In this document: positions 36,221 to 47,337 of the stretch, piece after piece
How the letters are laid out: every line of letters begins with the position of its first letter
Position numbering within the stretch: position 1 is the first letter of the stretch
From: Phycisphaerales bacterium
GTDB taxonomy: Bacteria; Planctomycetota; Phycisphaerae; Phycisphaerales; UBA1924
Direction of reading: 5' to 3'
Assembly (NCBI GenBank): GCA_023382935.1
Contig: JAHDXL010000008.1
Span: forward strand, 1-64,000
DNA length: 64,000 bases
Notes under the pieces: generated by a model
Told to the model about the DNA's origin: nothing
Seen by the model: the letters and a program-made list of their open reading frames with translations, nothing else
The model's database searches: none
Made by a program: the position numbers and the translations under genes

Positions 36221-37618
36221 GTGAGTGACCTGTGGAACCAGGCTCGCGCCAGTGCGCGGCAGAACGTCGAGCCGCTGGCGCTGCGCATGCGCCCGCGCAC
36301 GCTGGACGAACTGGTGGGTCAGACGCACATCGTCGGCCAGGGCAAACTGCTGCGCCGCATGATCCAGGCCGACGCAATCACCTCGCTCATCCTCCACGGT
36401 CCGCCCGGAACGGGCAAAACGACGCTGGCCGAGGTCATCGCCAACGCGACCCGGCGGCGATTCGTGCGCGAGAATGCCGCATCGGTGGGAGTCAAGCGCA
36501 TCCGCGAGATCATCGACGATGCAACCGGCGTGCTCGAATCGAGCGGGGTGCGCACCATCCTGTTCCTCGACGAAATACACCGCTTTTCCAAGAGCCAGCA
36601 GGACGTGCTGCTCGGCGACGTGGAGCGCGGGCTCATCACCCTCATCGGCGCCACCACGGAGAACCCCCTTTTCGCCGTGAACAGCGCGCTCATCAGCCGA
36701 AGTACGCTGTTTCGCCTGGAGCCGCTGAGCGAGGATGAGATCATCTTGGTGCTCCGCCGGGCGATCGCCGATCGTGAGCGGGGGTATGGAAACCTGCCCA
36801 TCGAGGCCGACGCCGCGGCCCTGCGCGTCTGGGCGGTCAAGAGCGAGGGCGATGCACGACGGGCGCTGTCGGCCTTGGAAGTCGCGGTCGAGTCGATGCA
36901 GCGACAGAAGAAGGACCCGAGAGGAAACCAGGGCTCCGGCGCGTGCATCCCGCTTGTCATTGACCAGCGCCTGGCCGAGGAATCGATCCAGCAAAAGATC
37001 GCGGCGTACGGCGACGATGGGCATTACGACGCCGCCAGCGCGATGATCAAGAGCATCCGCGGGTCCGACCCGGATGCAGCGGTCTACTGGGTGGCGCGGA
37101 TGCTCGAAGCAGGGGAAGATCCCCGATTCATTGCGCGCCGCCTGGCCATTCTGGCCAGCGAAGACATCGGCAACGCCGACCCCCGCGCCATCATGATCGC
37201 TCAGGCGGCTTGGGATCTGGTCGAGCGCATCGGCATGCCCGAGGCCCGGATCACGCTCGGACAGTGTGCGACCTACCTGGCCTGTGCGCCAAAAAGCAAC
37301 GCTGCCTACTTGGCCATTGAAAGCGCCCTGGCCGACGTGCAGGATGGGCGCGTGCTGCCCGTACCGATGTACCTGCGCGACCCCAACTCCTCACCCACCG
37401 CCGGCGCCAGCGGCAGAAGTGTGCGCATGCGCGAACGCGAGGGCGAGAAATACAAGTACAGCCACGACGCCGAGGAGGGCCTGACCGGGCAGGACTACCT
37501 GGGCGTCGAGAAGCGGTACTACAAGCCGACAGATCACGGGAGTGAGAAGGTGCTCAAGGACCGCCTGGAGGAGATTCGGCGGCTGCGGGCGCTGCGCCGG
37601 GGAGAGAAGAGTGACTGA
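36221..37618 (+). CDS. rarA: Replication-associated recombination protein A (RarA/MgsA)
   Basis: An AAA+ ATPase that acts at stalled replication forks. It has 465 residues from the GTG at 36221, which follows a GGAG site by eight bases. Walker A GPPGTGKTT is at 60-68, Walker B LFLDEIHRF at 114-122, then sensor 1 ATTENPLF. The C-terminal half (DGHYDAASAMIKSIRGSDPDAAVYWVARMLEAG) is the RarA-specific helical domain, with the tail EKYKYSHDAEEGLTGQDY. It overlaps the next gene by eight bases, forming an operon with 5-formyl-THF cyclo-ligase and the L,D-transpeptidase. Confidence 0.95.
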   Translation: MSDLWNQARASARQNVEPLALRMRPRTLDELVGQTHIVGQGKLLRRMIQADAITSLILHGPPGTGKTTLAEVIANATRRRFVRENAASVGVKRIREIIDDATGVLESSGVRTILFLDEIHRFSKSQQDVLLGDVERGLITLIGATTENPLFAVNSALISRSTLFRLEPLSEDEIILVLRRAIADRERGYGNLPIEADAAALRVWAVKSEGDARRALSALEVAVESMQRQKKDPRGNQGSGACIPLVIDQRLAEESIQQKIAAYGDDGHYDAASAMIKSIRGSDPDAAVYWVARMLEAGEDPRFIARRLAILASEDIGNADPRAIMIAQAAWDLVERIGMPEARITLGQCATYLACAPKSNAAYLAIESALADVQDGRVLPVPMYLRDPNSSPTAGASGRSVRMREREGEKYKYSHDAEEGLTGQDYLGVEKRYYKPTDHGSEKVLKDRLEEIRRLRALRRGEKSD

Positions 37619-38192
37619 CCCGGGCACGAAGCAGCAGGTGCGGGCCCGATTCCGGGCCGAGGGAGCGCTGCCCGACGATGCCGAGGCGTCGGAGCGCATC
37701 ACGGCAACGCTGCTGGACCTGCCCGAGGTGGCCTCGTCGCATGCGGTGATGGGGTATTTGGCAATCGCCGGCGAGCCCAGCGTCGACCCAGTTCTTGAGG
37801 CTCTGTTGGCGCGCGGCGTCTGCGTGGGCGTGCCGATGGTGGACTGGGAAAAGGGGTCAATGGAAGGGGGGGTTTTGGGTGGGTTCGACCGGCTTGAGTG
37901 CCGGCGACATGGCGTCCGCGAACCTGCAGCCGGAACGCGCATCCTGCCGATTGAGGAATGGCGCGTCGTGCTCGTGCCCGGCGTGGCTTTTGACCTGCGC
38001 GGCGGCAGACTGGGCCGGGGTGGGGGCTTCTATGATCGTTTCCTGGCAAGACTCGGTAGGCAGACCGTCCGCGTGGGGGTCGGATTCGAACGCCGCGTGC
38101 TAGAGCGCCTGCCGATCGAACCGTGGGACCAGTTGGTTGATGTGCTCGTGACGGAACAAGCGGTGCGGCGCTTCGAGCGTTCGCCCGGGTGA
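37611..38192 (+). CDS. 5-formyltetrahydrofolate cyclo-ligase
   Basis: Recycles 5-formyl-THF to 5,10-methenyl-THF using ATP. It has 193 residues starting at GTG 37611, inside the end of rarA, with a GGAGAG site. The family signature GRGGGFYD is at 135-142, after VLVPGVAFDLRGGRLG, and the ATP/folate region PMVDWEKGSMEG sits near 75-86. The preceding open frame reaches further upstream, but it would overlap rarA by 77 bases and lacks a ribosome site. Its stop overlaps a GTG of the next frame, so tight coupling is likely. Confidence 0.88.
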   Translation: MTDPGTKQQVRARFRAEGALPDDAEASERITATLLDLPEVASSHAVMGYLAIAGEPSVDPVLEALLARGVCVGVPMVDWEKGSMEGGVLGGFDRLECRRHGVREPAAGTRILPIEEWRVVLVPGVAFDLRGGRLGRGGGFYDRFLARLGRQTVRVGVGFERRVLERLPIEPWDQLVDVLVTEQAVRRFERSPG

Positions 38193-38203
38193 GGAAAGCA
38201 AGC

Positions 38204-39601
38204 ATGGCTCTGCCTTCGCAATCGGGTCGTCCGACAACCACCGCCGGGAGGATTTACTCATCGCGCCGCAAGCACCGACACCCGCAGGGCGGGCTGCCCG
38301 TGCTCTTGGGCGGGGCAGCCGCCTTGGGCCTGGCGATTTACGGGCTGCTATGGGTGTTCGGAGTCTTCGGTGGCGAGGGCAAGCCGGAGTCTGGCCCGGG
38401 CTCGAACAAGATCGTCGAGGCGGGCGACCCGCGCGATCATGAACTGCGCCAACTCGGCGACCCGCTGGGGTTGGCACGCCAGACCAGCCGCACGGGCACT
38501 TCGGGTGCAGGTGCGGGAGACTCCGGATCGCGGGAGACATCGCCTCCCCCGACCCCGCCGCGTGAAATCGTGCAGGGTGTCCCAACCGGGTCGGGTGCGC
38601 GTCCCGTGCTGCTGACCGACGAGTCGGGGCAGTCCGCTCCGCGGCGCAACGTGCTGCGTGAAGGGATCGAGCAGTCGGTCAATGGGGGTGACCTGAACCA
38701 GTCGGGGACCGTCCGACCGACGGGCGACGAAGTTCTGGCGACCGACGGGCACCGCCCGATCGTGCCGGGGAACACCAGCCCGGTTCCAGCCGGCGGCGTC
38801 GACTCCGCTTCGGCAAGCGCCGGTGTTCCGGCGCGGGTGATTGAGGCCGACCAGTTGCTGGCCCGGGGCGACAAGGTGGGGGCCCGGCGGCTGCTCAACG
38901 AGGCGCTGCGTGACACGACGCTGCGCGAGCCCGACCGCGAGACCATCCGGACGAAGATTGCCACCTTGAATCAGGATCTGGTGTTCAGTTCGAAGGTGAC
39001 GCCCGGCGACCCGCTGGTCGAGGTGTACGAGATTCAGAGCGGCGACCGGTTGGCGAAGATTTCGGACCGGCGTGAACTGGCCACTCACTGGAAACTGATT
39101 CAGCGCGTCAACGGGCTGAAGGATCCCGGGCGCATCCAGGTGGGGCAGAAACTCAAACTGGTGCGCGGGCCTTTCCACGCCGTCGTCCACAAGAGCGCGT
39201 TCCGGATGGACATTTTCCACGGGCAGCCGGGCGCGCCCGAGACCTGGACGTACATTCGCTCGTTCAACGTGGGACTGGGCGAAAAGGACGGCACCCCGAC
39301 CGGAACCTTCATCGTGGGGCGCAACTCGAAGGTCGAAAACCCGGCCTGGGTGAATCCGCGGAACTCGCTGGAGAAGTACGGCAAGGACGATCCCCTGAAT
39401 CCCATCGGTGAGTTCTGGCTGGGGCTGGAGGGTCAGGGCGCCGCGGCCGCGCACCGGGGCTACGGCATCCACGGCACCATCGAGCCGGACAGCATCGGCA
39501 AGCAGATGTCGATGGGCTGCGTGCGACTACTGCCCGATGACATCGCGCTGGTGTACGAACTGCTCGAGGGCGGAATCAGCGTGGTGCAGATCGTGCCCTG
39601 A
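38204..39601 (+). CDS. LysM and L,D-transpeptidase (YkuD) protein
   Basis: A 465-residue membrane-anchored cell-wall enzyme. A basic N-terminus and one membrane segment (about 31-53) are followed by a Pro/Gly-rich linker, a LysM module at about 272-318 (YEIQSGDRLAKIS) and a YkuD domain from about 322. The catalytic motif is present: GYGIHGT, then SMGCVRL, with Cys439. L,D-transpeptidases form 3-3 peptidoglycan cross-links or attach proteins. The start is chosen at ATG 38204 (GAGGAAA site); GTG at 38189 overlapping the previous stop is an alternative. This supports a peptidoglycan wall in this lineage, as does FtsI at 7283. Confidence 0.9.
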   Translation: MALPSQSGRPTTTAGRIYSSRRKHRHPQGGLPVLLGGAAALGLAIYGLLWVFGVFGGEGKPESGPGSNKIVEAGDPRDHELRQLGDPLGLARQTSRTGTSGAGAGDSGSRETSPPPTPPREIVQGVPTGSGARPVLLTDESGQSAPRRNVLREGIEQSVNGGDLNQSGTVRPTGDEVLATDGHRPIVPGNTSPVPAGGVDSASASAGVPARVIEADQLLARGDKVGARRLLNEALRDTTLREPDRETIRTKIATLNQDLVFSSKVTPGDPLVEVYEIQSGDRLAKISDRRELATHWKLIQRVNGLKDPGRIQVGQKLKLVRGPFHAVVHKSAFRMDIFHGQPGAPETWTYIRSFNVGLGEKDGTPTGTFIVGRNSKVENPAWVNPRNSLEKYGKDDPLNPIGEFWLGLEGQGAAAAHRGYGIHGTIEPDSIGKQMSMGCVRLLPDDIALVYELLEGGISVVQIVP

Positions 39602-39618
39602 CCGGCGTCGGGAGCATG

Positions 39619-40359
39619 TCATTCCGGTGTGGGGACGGTCGCATCGCTCAGAGCGGCCGCCAACGCCGCGTGCACCGCCTGCCTTCGATTCAAGACGAAA
39701 AGGAGCGAGAGGACGCGATGGCGCCCCTGTTCGTCGGTCCATCTGACTGAGCCAGCGCCGCGTGTGGACAGGCGGACGGGCCCGCGCAGGCTGAACTCCT
39801 GTCGGCGTGGGCCGCGCGAGCCGAACAGGGGATAGCGGAGGATCTCGAGCCGTCCCGGGGTGAAGCGCACGTAGGTGGGCAGGCGGTGCAGGTACAGGGC
39901 AGGCACGGCAACGACTGTGACAGTCGCCGACAGCAGCCAAATCGATTCGGTGGTGATGGATGACTGGACGAGCAGATATGCCAATGCCCAGGGCCAGCCG
40001 AAGTTGACGGGCAGGGTCGGATCGAGGTAACGGGCATCGGACAGGATGGCGCGGAACTGTTCAGGCTCGAAGGAGTCAGGGGTGATGCGACGGAGGTTGT
40101 CCACCTGATCGGGCCAGCAGGCCACTTGCACGCGGTACCGGTCGTCGGCTTGGTAGGGCAGCGCACCGGGGTTTGCGCCGCGGCGATAGGAGCGGGCGAA
40201 GTGTGCGATCCGGTTCCAGGCGAGGAGGCCGAACAGGAACGTCCCTGCTGACCAGGGGATGACGGGTGAAACCACTCCGGAGAAGCGCTGCACGAACGAG
40301 AGGACGAGGAGGAGAATCAGGACGGAGCCGGCCAGGACGATGGCAAGGTCGGTGAACAT
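39619..40359 (-). CDS. Integral membrane protein of unknown function
   Basis: A roughly 246-residue protein with hydrophobic segments at about 5-22 and 34-50 and two more near residues 125-165, then a C-terminal soluble region with Trp and Arg. No known motif is visible. The ATG at 40359 starts immediately before the first membrane segment but has no ribosome site; the frame stays open to a GTG at 40470, which would add 37 Ser/Pro-rich residues. It is divergent from gyrB, so the promoter of one of them lies in 40360-40559. Confidence 0.5.
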   Translation of the reverse strand: MFTDLAIVLAGSVLILLLVLSFVQRFSGVVSPVIPWSAGTFLFGLLAWNRIAHFARSYRRGANPGALPYQADDRYRVQVACWPDQVDNLRRITPDSFEPEQFRAILSDARYLDPTLPVNFGWPWALAYLLVQSSITTESIWLLSATVTVVAVPALYLHRLPTYVRFTPGRLEILRYPLFGSRGPRRQEFSLRGPVRLSTRGAGSVRWTDEQGRHRVLSLLFVLNRRQAVHAALAAALSDATVPTPE

Positions 40360-40481
40360 GAGCGTGCCAGCGGCGCTGGCGTTGGCGTGCCCGCCGAGGC
40401 AGAAGTGGGCCCCGGGAAACGGCGGGGGAGAGGCGGTTTCTGATGAGTTTGATGGGGGAGAATGGCGCACGCGGGCGCTAG

Positions 40482-43226
<2,745 letters not shown>

Positions 43227-43249
43227 ACAGAGTCCGAGAACTCGCCCGG

Positions 43250-43272
43250 AGCGGCGTGCCCTCCGCGCCGCT
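43250..43272 (+). terminator. Candidate terminator of gyrB
   Basis: AGCGGCG at 43250-43256 and CGCCGCT at 43266-43272 form a perfect 7-bp GC-rich stem with a 9-base loop, 24 bases past the gyrB stop. The stem is followed by ATTTCC. Only a short T run follows, so an intrinsic terminator is plausible but not certain. Confidence 0.42.
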
Positions 43273-43405
43273 ATTTCCGTGTGTGCCGGTCGGGCGATGT
43301 CGGACGCGCGATTGATCCCAAACCGTGTCGGCGCCCAGCGGGGGCCCCAAGGTCGGTCTGCTTCGTGTCGATGCATGGGGACAGTTGCCTAAGGAGTTGT
43401 TGCAG

Positions 43406-44557
43406 ATGGCACGAATCGAACGGCACACCAGCCGCGTGTCAAGCGCGGGCCGGCTGAACACGCTGGGGGCTCAGGGCCGCGGACTGGACGCCCTGCTCGA
43501 TGAACTGGACAAGGCCAACGAAGGGCGTACATCGACCAATCGCACACATGTGCGGTGGCCATTCCGGCATGTTTCGATTCAGGCTCTGCTCACGCAGCCC
43601 GACGGGGGCGAAGTGCGCCTGTCGCTGGCGTGCCGCAACCTGTCGGTGGGTGGCATGAGCGTGCTGCACAACTCGTTTCTGCATCCGGGTACGGTGGTGG
43701 TGGTAGATCTGCCTCGCGCCACGCACGGAGTGACGAAGACCAGGGGCAGAATCGTGCGTTGTGCGCACGTGCGAGGCACGATCCACGAAATTGGGATCAA
43801 GTTCGATGACCTGATCAACCTGCGCGAGTTCAAGCAGTCAGACCCGTTCGAGGCCGCGCTGGCGTTCGAGAACGTGCGTCCGCAGGACCTGACGGGCACG
43901 ATTCTCCACATCGATCCTTCGCAGATTGACCGGCAGATCGTTCGGCACGCGCTCCGCGATTCGGCATTGTCGATTCGTGGGTGCGAGTCGGTGGACGAAG
44001 CCCTTCCCTTCATCGAGCGTGGGTGCGACCTGATCCTATGCGAGTTCAATTTGGTCACACAGGATGCGCCCACGCTGGCGCTGAGCCTGCGTGCGGACGG
44101 ATACCTGCAGCCGATCATCGTGGTCAGCGGCAACCGGTCTCCCGCCGCCATGGAAATGATCCGGCGCAGCCCGATCGACGTGTTCCTGGACAAGCCGGTG
44201 AACAGCGTCCAGTTACTCAGCGCCATTGCCGAGTTCCTGGCGCCCGACAGCCGTCGCCAGGAGCAGAAGCCTGCAGATATGCCAGGGGATCTCAAGGACC
44301 TGGCCCAGGCGTTTGCGAGCACACTGGGCGACGCGGCCGACCGTCTCGAGCAATGCATGCAAGCGCACGATCAGGATGAAGTGTTCCGAATGGCCACCGA
44401 CCTGAAGGGAACGGCCCTTTCACTGGGCTTCACCAAGGTAGGGAACATTGCCGGCGAGGTGTCCGACGCTCTCGGGCAAGGACAGCCGCTGGAGACAGTG
44501 GGGCGCATCGTCCGCAAACTCGTGATGGCGTGTCGGCAGTCGCGACACGCCGCCTGA
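43406..44557 (+). CDS. PilZ protein with degenerate receiver and HPt-like modules
   Basis: A 383-residue cytosolic protein with three modules. PilZ (about 40-135) has both c-di-GMP contacts: RTHVR (46-50, the RxxxR motif) and NLSVGG (78-83, the NxSxxG motif). The receiver-like region (about 160-280) keeps the Lys of the FLDKPV loop (Lys263), but its phospho-acceptor position reads CEFNL, with Glu213 replacing Asp. The C-terminal helix has the HPt-like frame MATDLKGTA, with Thr331 in place of the phosphorylated His. AAGGAG precedes the ATG at 43406. It probably integrates c-di-GMP with protein partners rather than phosphate transfer. Confidence 0.75.
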   Translation: MARIERHTSRVSSAGRLNTLGAQGRGLDALLDELDKANEGRTSTNRTHVRWPFRHVSIQALLTQPDGGEVRLSLACRNLSVGGMSVLHNSFLHPGTVVVVDLPRATHGVTKTRGRIVRCAHVRGTIHEIGIKFDDLINLREFKQSDPFEAALAFENVRPQDLTGTILHIDPSQIDRQIVRHALRDSALSIRGCESVDEALPFIERGCDLILCEFNLVTQDAPTLALSLRADGYLQPIIVVSGNRSPAAMEMIRRSPIDVFLDKPVNSVQLLSAIAEFLAPDSRRQEQKPADMPGDLKDLAQAFASTLGDAADRLEQCMQAHDQDEVFRMATDLKGTALSLGFTKVGNIAGEVSDALGQGQPLETVGRIVRKLVMACRQSRHAA

Positions 44558-44580
44558 GCGGGCTGCGGGTACAGTCGGGC

Positions 44581-45438
44581 ATGTCGCCCGAGGCCTCACA
44601 CCTGATCGCGCAGACGCTCGGGCAGATCCCATCGAGGCTTTCGCGCCTGCACGGCGGGTGCGTGGCCGAGGTCTATCTGGCCGAACTCCCCGGCCGGCCT
44701 CCGATGGTGGTCAAGGTCGATCGGGGGCCTTGTCCGATGCTCGATCGCGAGGGTTTCATGCTGCGCCTGCTGCGAGAGCGCACCTGCCTGCCCGTACCCG
44801 AGGTGATCGCGTGCACCCCGGACGTACTGGCGATGGAATATGTGGAGCACCACGGCGCCATCAGTGACGCCGGACGTGAGCAACTGGCGCAACTGGTCGC
44901 CAGATTGCACGCGGTCTCCGGACCCCGATACGGGCTTGAGCGCGACACGCTCATTGGCCCGCTCGATCAGCCCAACGGGTGGTCGGACGACTGGGCGGTG
45001 TTTTTCGCCGAGAAGCGGGTACGGCACTTTGCACGTCATGCACACCGGGTTGGGCAGTTGCCTGAGAACCTGCTCGCTCGCTGCGAGAGTTTGTCCGACG
45101 GCATGGGCGATCTGCTCGGGCATGGCGAAGGCCCGTGCCTGATCCACGGCGACCTCTGGGCGGGCAACGTGCTCTGGAAGGATGGGCGGGTCGCGGGGAT
45201 CATCGATCCGGCGGTCTACTACGCCGAGCGTGAAGTCGAACTGGCGTTCATGGATCTCTTCGGCTTGTTCGGGCGGGGTTTCTGGGAGGCCTATCACAGG
45301 TGCCGCCCCATCCGCAAAGGCTTCTTCGAATGTCGGATTCACGCGTACAAGGTCTTCCCATTGCTCGTCCATGTGGCGCTGTTTGGGCGCGGATACCTGG
45401 CACCTCTGGCGGAGGAACTCGATGCGTGCGGGTTTTGA
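44581..45438 (+). CDS. Fructosamine-3-kinase-like protein
   Basis: A 285-residue member of the fructosamine/ketosamine kinase family, which phosphorylates sugar-amine adducts on proteins so that they decay. The conserved opening GGCVAEVYLAELPGRPPMVVK carries the ATP-binding Lys, and HGDLWAGN, followed by GIIDPAVYYAEREVELAFMDLFG, is the Brenner catalytic block. Family members are 280-300 residues, as here. The ATG at 44581 gives a normal start; the frame is open to 44530 inside the PilZ gene. Enzymatic substrate in this organism unknown. tRNA-His follows on the opposite strand. Confidence 0.87.
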   Translation: MSPEASHLIAQTLGQIPSRLSRLHGGCVAEVYLAELPGRPPMVVKVDRGPCPMLDREGFMLRLLRERTCLPVPEVIACTPDVLAMEYVEHHGAISDAGREQLAQLVARLHAVSGPRYGLERDTLIGPLDQPNGWSDDWAVFFAEKRVRHFARHAHRVGQLPENLLARCESLSDGMGDLLGHGEGPCLIHGDLWAGNVLWKDGRVAGIIDPAVYYAEREVELAFMDLFGLFGRGFWEAYHRCRPIRKGFFECRIHAYKVFPLLVHVALFGRGYLAPLAEELDACGF

Positions 45439-45447
45439 AAGGGGAAG

Positions 45448-45522
45448 GGTGATCGACGGGATTCGAACCCGCGGCCTCCTGGACCACAACCAGGTGCTCT
45501 AACCGGCTGAGCTACGATCACC
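45448..45522 (-). tRNA. tRNA-His (GTG anticodon)
   Basis: Read on the minus strand, all four cloverleaf arms are clear: acceptor GTGATCG pairs with CGATCAC, the D arm is GCTC/GAGC, the anticodon stem CCTGG/CCAGG holds loop TTGTGGT with anticodon GTG, and the T arm is GCGGG/CCCGT with TTCGAAT. An extra G at position -1 pairs with C73, the His-tRNA identity feature, encoded here in the genome. No CCA is encoded. Confidence 0.97.
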
Positions 45523-45645
45523 AACGTGCGGAATTCTCCGTCGGGTAGGGTACGAGCGTCTGGCGCTCCGGGTCAATCGCCGGTCTGTTCTTGGCCGATA
45601 GTGCGTCTAGGATCCCCACCAACCGACAACCCGGAGTTCATCCCC

Positions 45646-47241
45646 ATGGCCATGCAACTTGATACCCGGCTCGACCTTTCCCGCGAGCATGCGCTGGTGA
45701 ATCTCTCGACGGCCGAACTGGTCGAACGTGCGCTGAGAGCGGGCGAGGGCACGCTGGCGGCCAACGGGGCTTTGGTGTGCGGGACGGGTTCGAGAACCGG
45801 TCGCAGCCCGGCGGACAAGTTGCTGAGCGACGATCCGGGAGTGCATGACAAGATCTGGTGGGGAACGGTGAACAAGCCGTTGGAGCGGGGGAAGTTTGAC
45901 CGCGCGGTCGAGATTGCCACCGAGTATCTCAACGGACTCGATCGGACGTACGTGTTTGAGGGCTTCGCTGGAGCCGATGTGCAGCACCGTCTGGGCGTGC
46001 GGGTGGTGTCGGGCATGGCCTGGCACTCACTGTTTGCACAGACCCTGTTTATCGAGCCAGGGTCCGCGGCCGACGCGGGGGACGGATCGTGGCGGCATGA
46101 TTGGACGATCCTGGCGGCGGGCAAGCGCGAACTGACTGGCGTCGAGCAGGCCGAACTGGGGCTCAAGAGCCCGGTGCTCATTGCGCAGTCGCTCGAGCGG
46201 CGAGTGGTGGTGATCCTGGGCACGCAGTATGCCGGGGAGATCAAGAAGAGCATCTTTTATGCGATGAACTATGACATGCCCGAGCAGGGCGTGTTCCCCA
46301 TGCACTGCTCGTGCAACGTCGACCGCAGGGATCCGAGCAACGTCGCCTTGTTCTTCGGGCTTTCGGGGACGGGCAAGACAACGCTGTCAGCCGACCCGAA
46401 CCGCGCGTTGATCGGCGACGACGAGCACGGATGGGGTCCGGGTGGCATTTTCAACTTCGAGGGCGGGTGCTACGCCAAGTGCATCCGGCTCAGCCGCGAG
46501 GGAGAGCCGCAGATCTGGGATGCGATTCGTTTCGGCAGCGTGCTCGAGAACGTGGTCATCAACCCCCGGACGCGCGTGCCGGACTATGACGACGGCTCGC
46601 TGACCGAAAACACGCGCGTGACCTACCCGGTGGATTACATTCCCGGCGCGATCATTCCGAGCGTGTGTGCGCATGCCAAGAATGTGATCTTTCTGACCGC
46701 CGATGCATTCGGGGTCTTGCCGCCGGTCAGCCGCCTGACGCCCAAGCAGGCGATGTACTACTTCATCAACGGGTACACATCGAAACTGGCCGGGACGGAG
46801 GCGGGGGTGACCGAGCCGCAGCCGAATTTCAGTCCGTGCTTTGGTGGGCCGTTCCTCCCGAGGAGGCCGAGCGAGTACGCTGCGATGCTGGCCGATCGCA
46901 TCGAGGAGCACTCTGCCAACGTGTGGCTGCTCAACACGGGCTGGACGGGCGGGCCCTACGGGGTCGGGCATCGCTTCTCGCTCAAGTACACGCGACTGAT
47001 GGTGTCGGAAATCCTCGCGGGCAAACTCGGGCACGCCGACTTCGAGACCGACGACGTATTCGGGCTGCACATTCCGCGCCAGGTGGACGGCGTGCCCAAC
47101 GACATGCTGCACCCTCGCAGTACGTGGAAGGACAAGAAGGCCTATCACGAACAAGCGGTCAAACTGGCCGGGCTGTTCCGGGCCAACGCCGCCAAGTTCG
47201 AGATTCCTGCCGACGTGCTGGCGGCCGGACCGAAGGGGTGA
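45646..47241 (+). CDS. pckA: Phosphoenolpyruvate carboxykinase (ATP)
   Basis: Interconverts oxaloacetate plus ATP with phosphoenolpyruvate plus CO2, the entry step of gluconeogenesis. It has 531 residues. The kinase P-loop FGLSGTGKTT is at about 237-246, preceded by the metal/substrate segment IKKSIFYAMNYDMPEQGVFPMHCS; GDDEHGWG, FNFEGGCYAK and GYTSKLAGTE are typical of the ATP-dependent class. The ATG at 45646 follows GGAG by about nine bases; a second ATG at 45652 is possible. The gene stands alone on its strand. Confidence 0.96.
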   Translation: MAMQLDTRLDLSREHALVNLSTAELVERALRAGEGTLAANGALVCGTGSRTGRSPADKLLSDDPGVHDKIWWGTVNKPLERGKFDRAVEIATEYLNGLDRTYVFEGFAGADVQHRLGVRVVSGMAWHSLFAQTLFIEPGSAADAGDGSWRHDWTILAAGKRELTGVEQAELGLKSPVLIAQSLERRVVVILGTQYAGEIKKSIFYAMNYDMPEQGVFPMHCSCNVDRRDPSNVALFFGLSGTGKTTLSADPNRALIGDDEHGWGPGGIFNFEGGCYAKCIRLSREGEPQIWDAIRFGSVLENVVINPRTRVPDYDDGSLTENTRVTYPVDYIPGAIIPSVCAHAKNVIFLTADAFGVLPPVSRLTPKQAMYYFINGYTSKLAGTEAGVTEPQPNFSPCFGGPFLPRRPSEYAAMLADRIEEHSANVWLLNTGWTGGPYGVGHRFSLKYTRLMVSEILAGKLGHADFETDDVFGLHIPRQVDGVPNDMLHPRSTWKDKKAYHEQAVKLAGLFRANAAKFEIPADVLAAGPKG

Positions 47242-47337
47242 GGTATCGCGCCTGGGGAGCCGCACTACGCTTGCCAGCGACGTCGCGGTTGGGAGCGGCG
47301 GCCCCGACTTCATTTGCTTCGCATGTGACGTTTGTGC

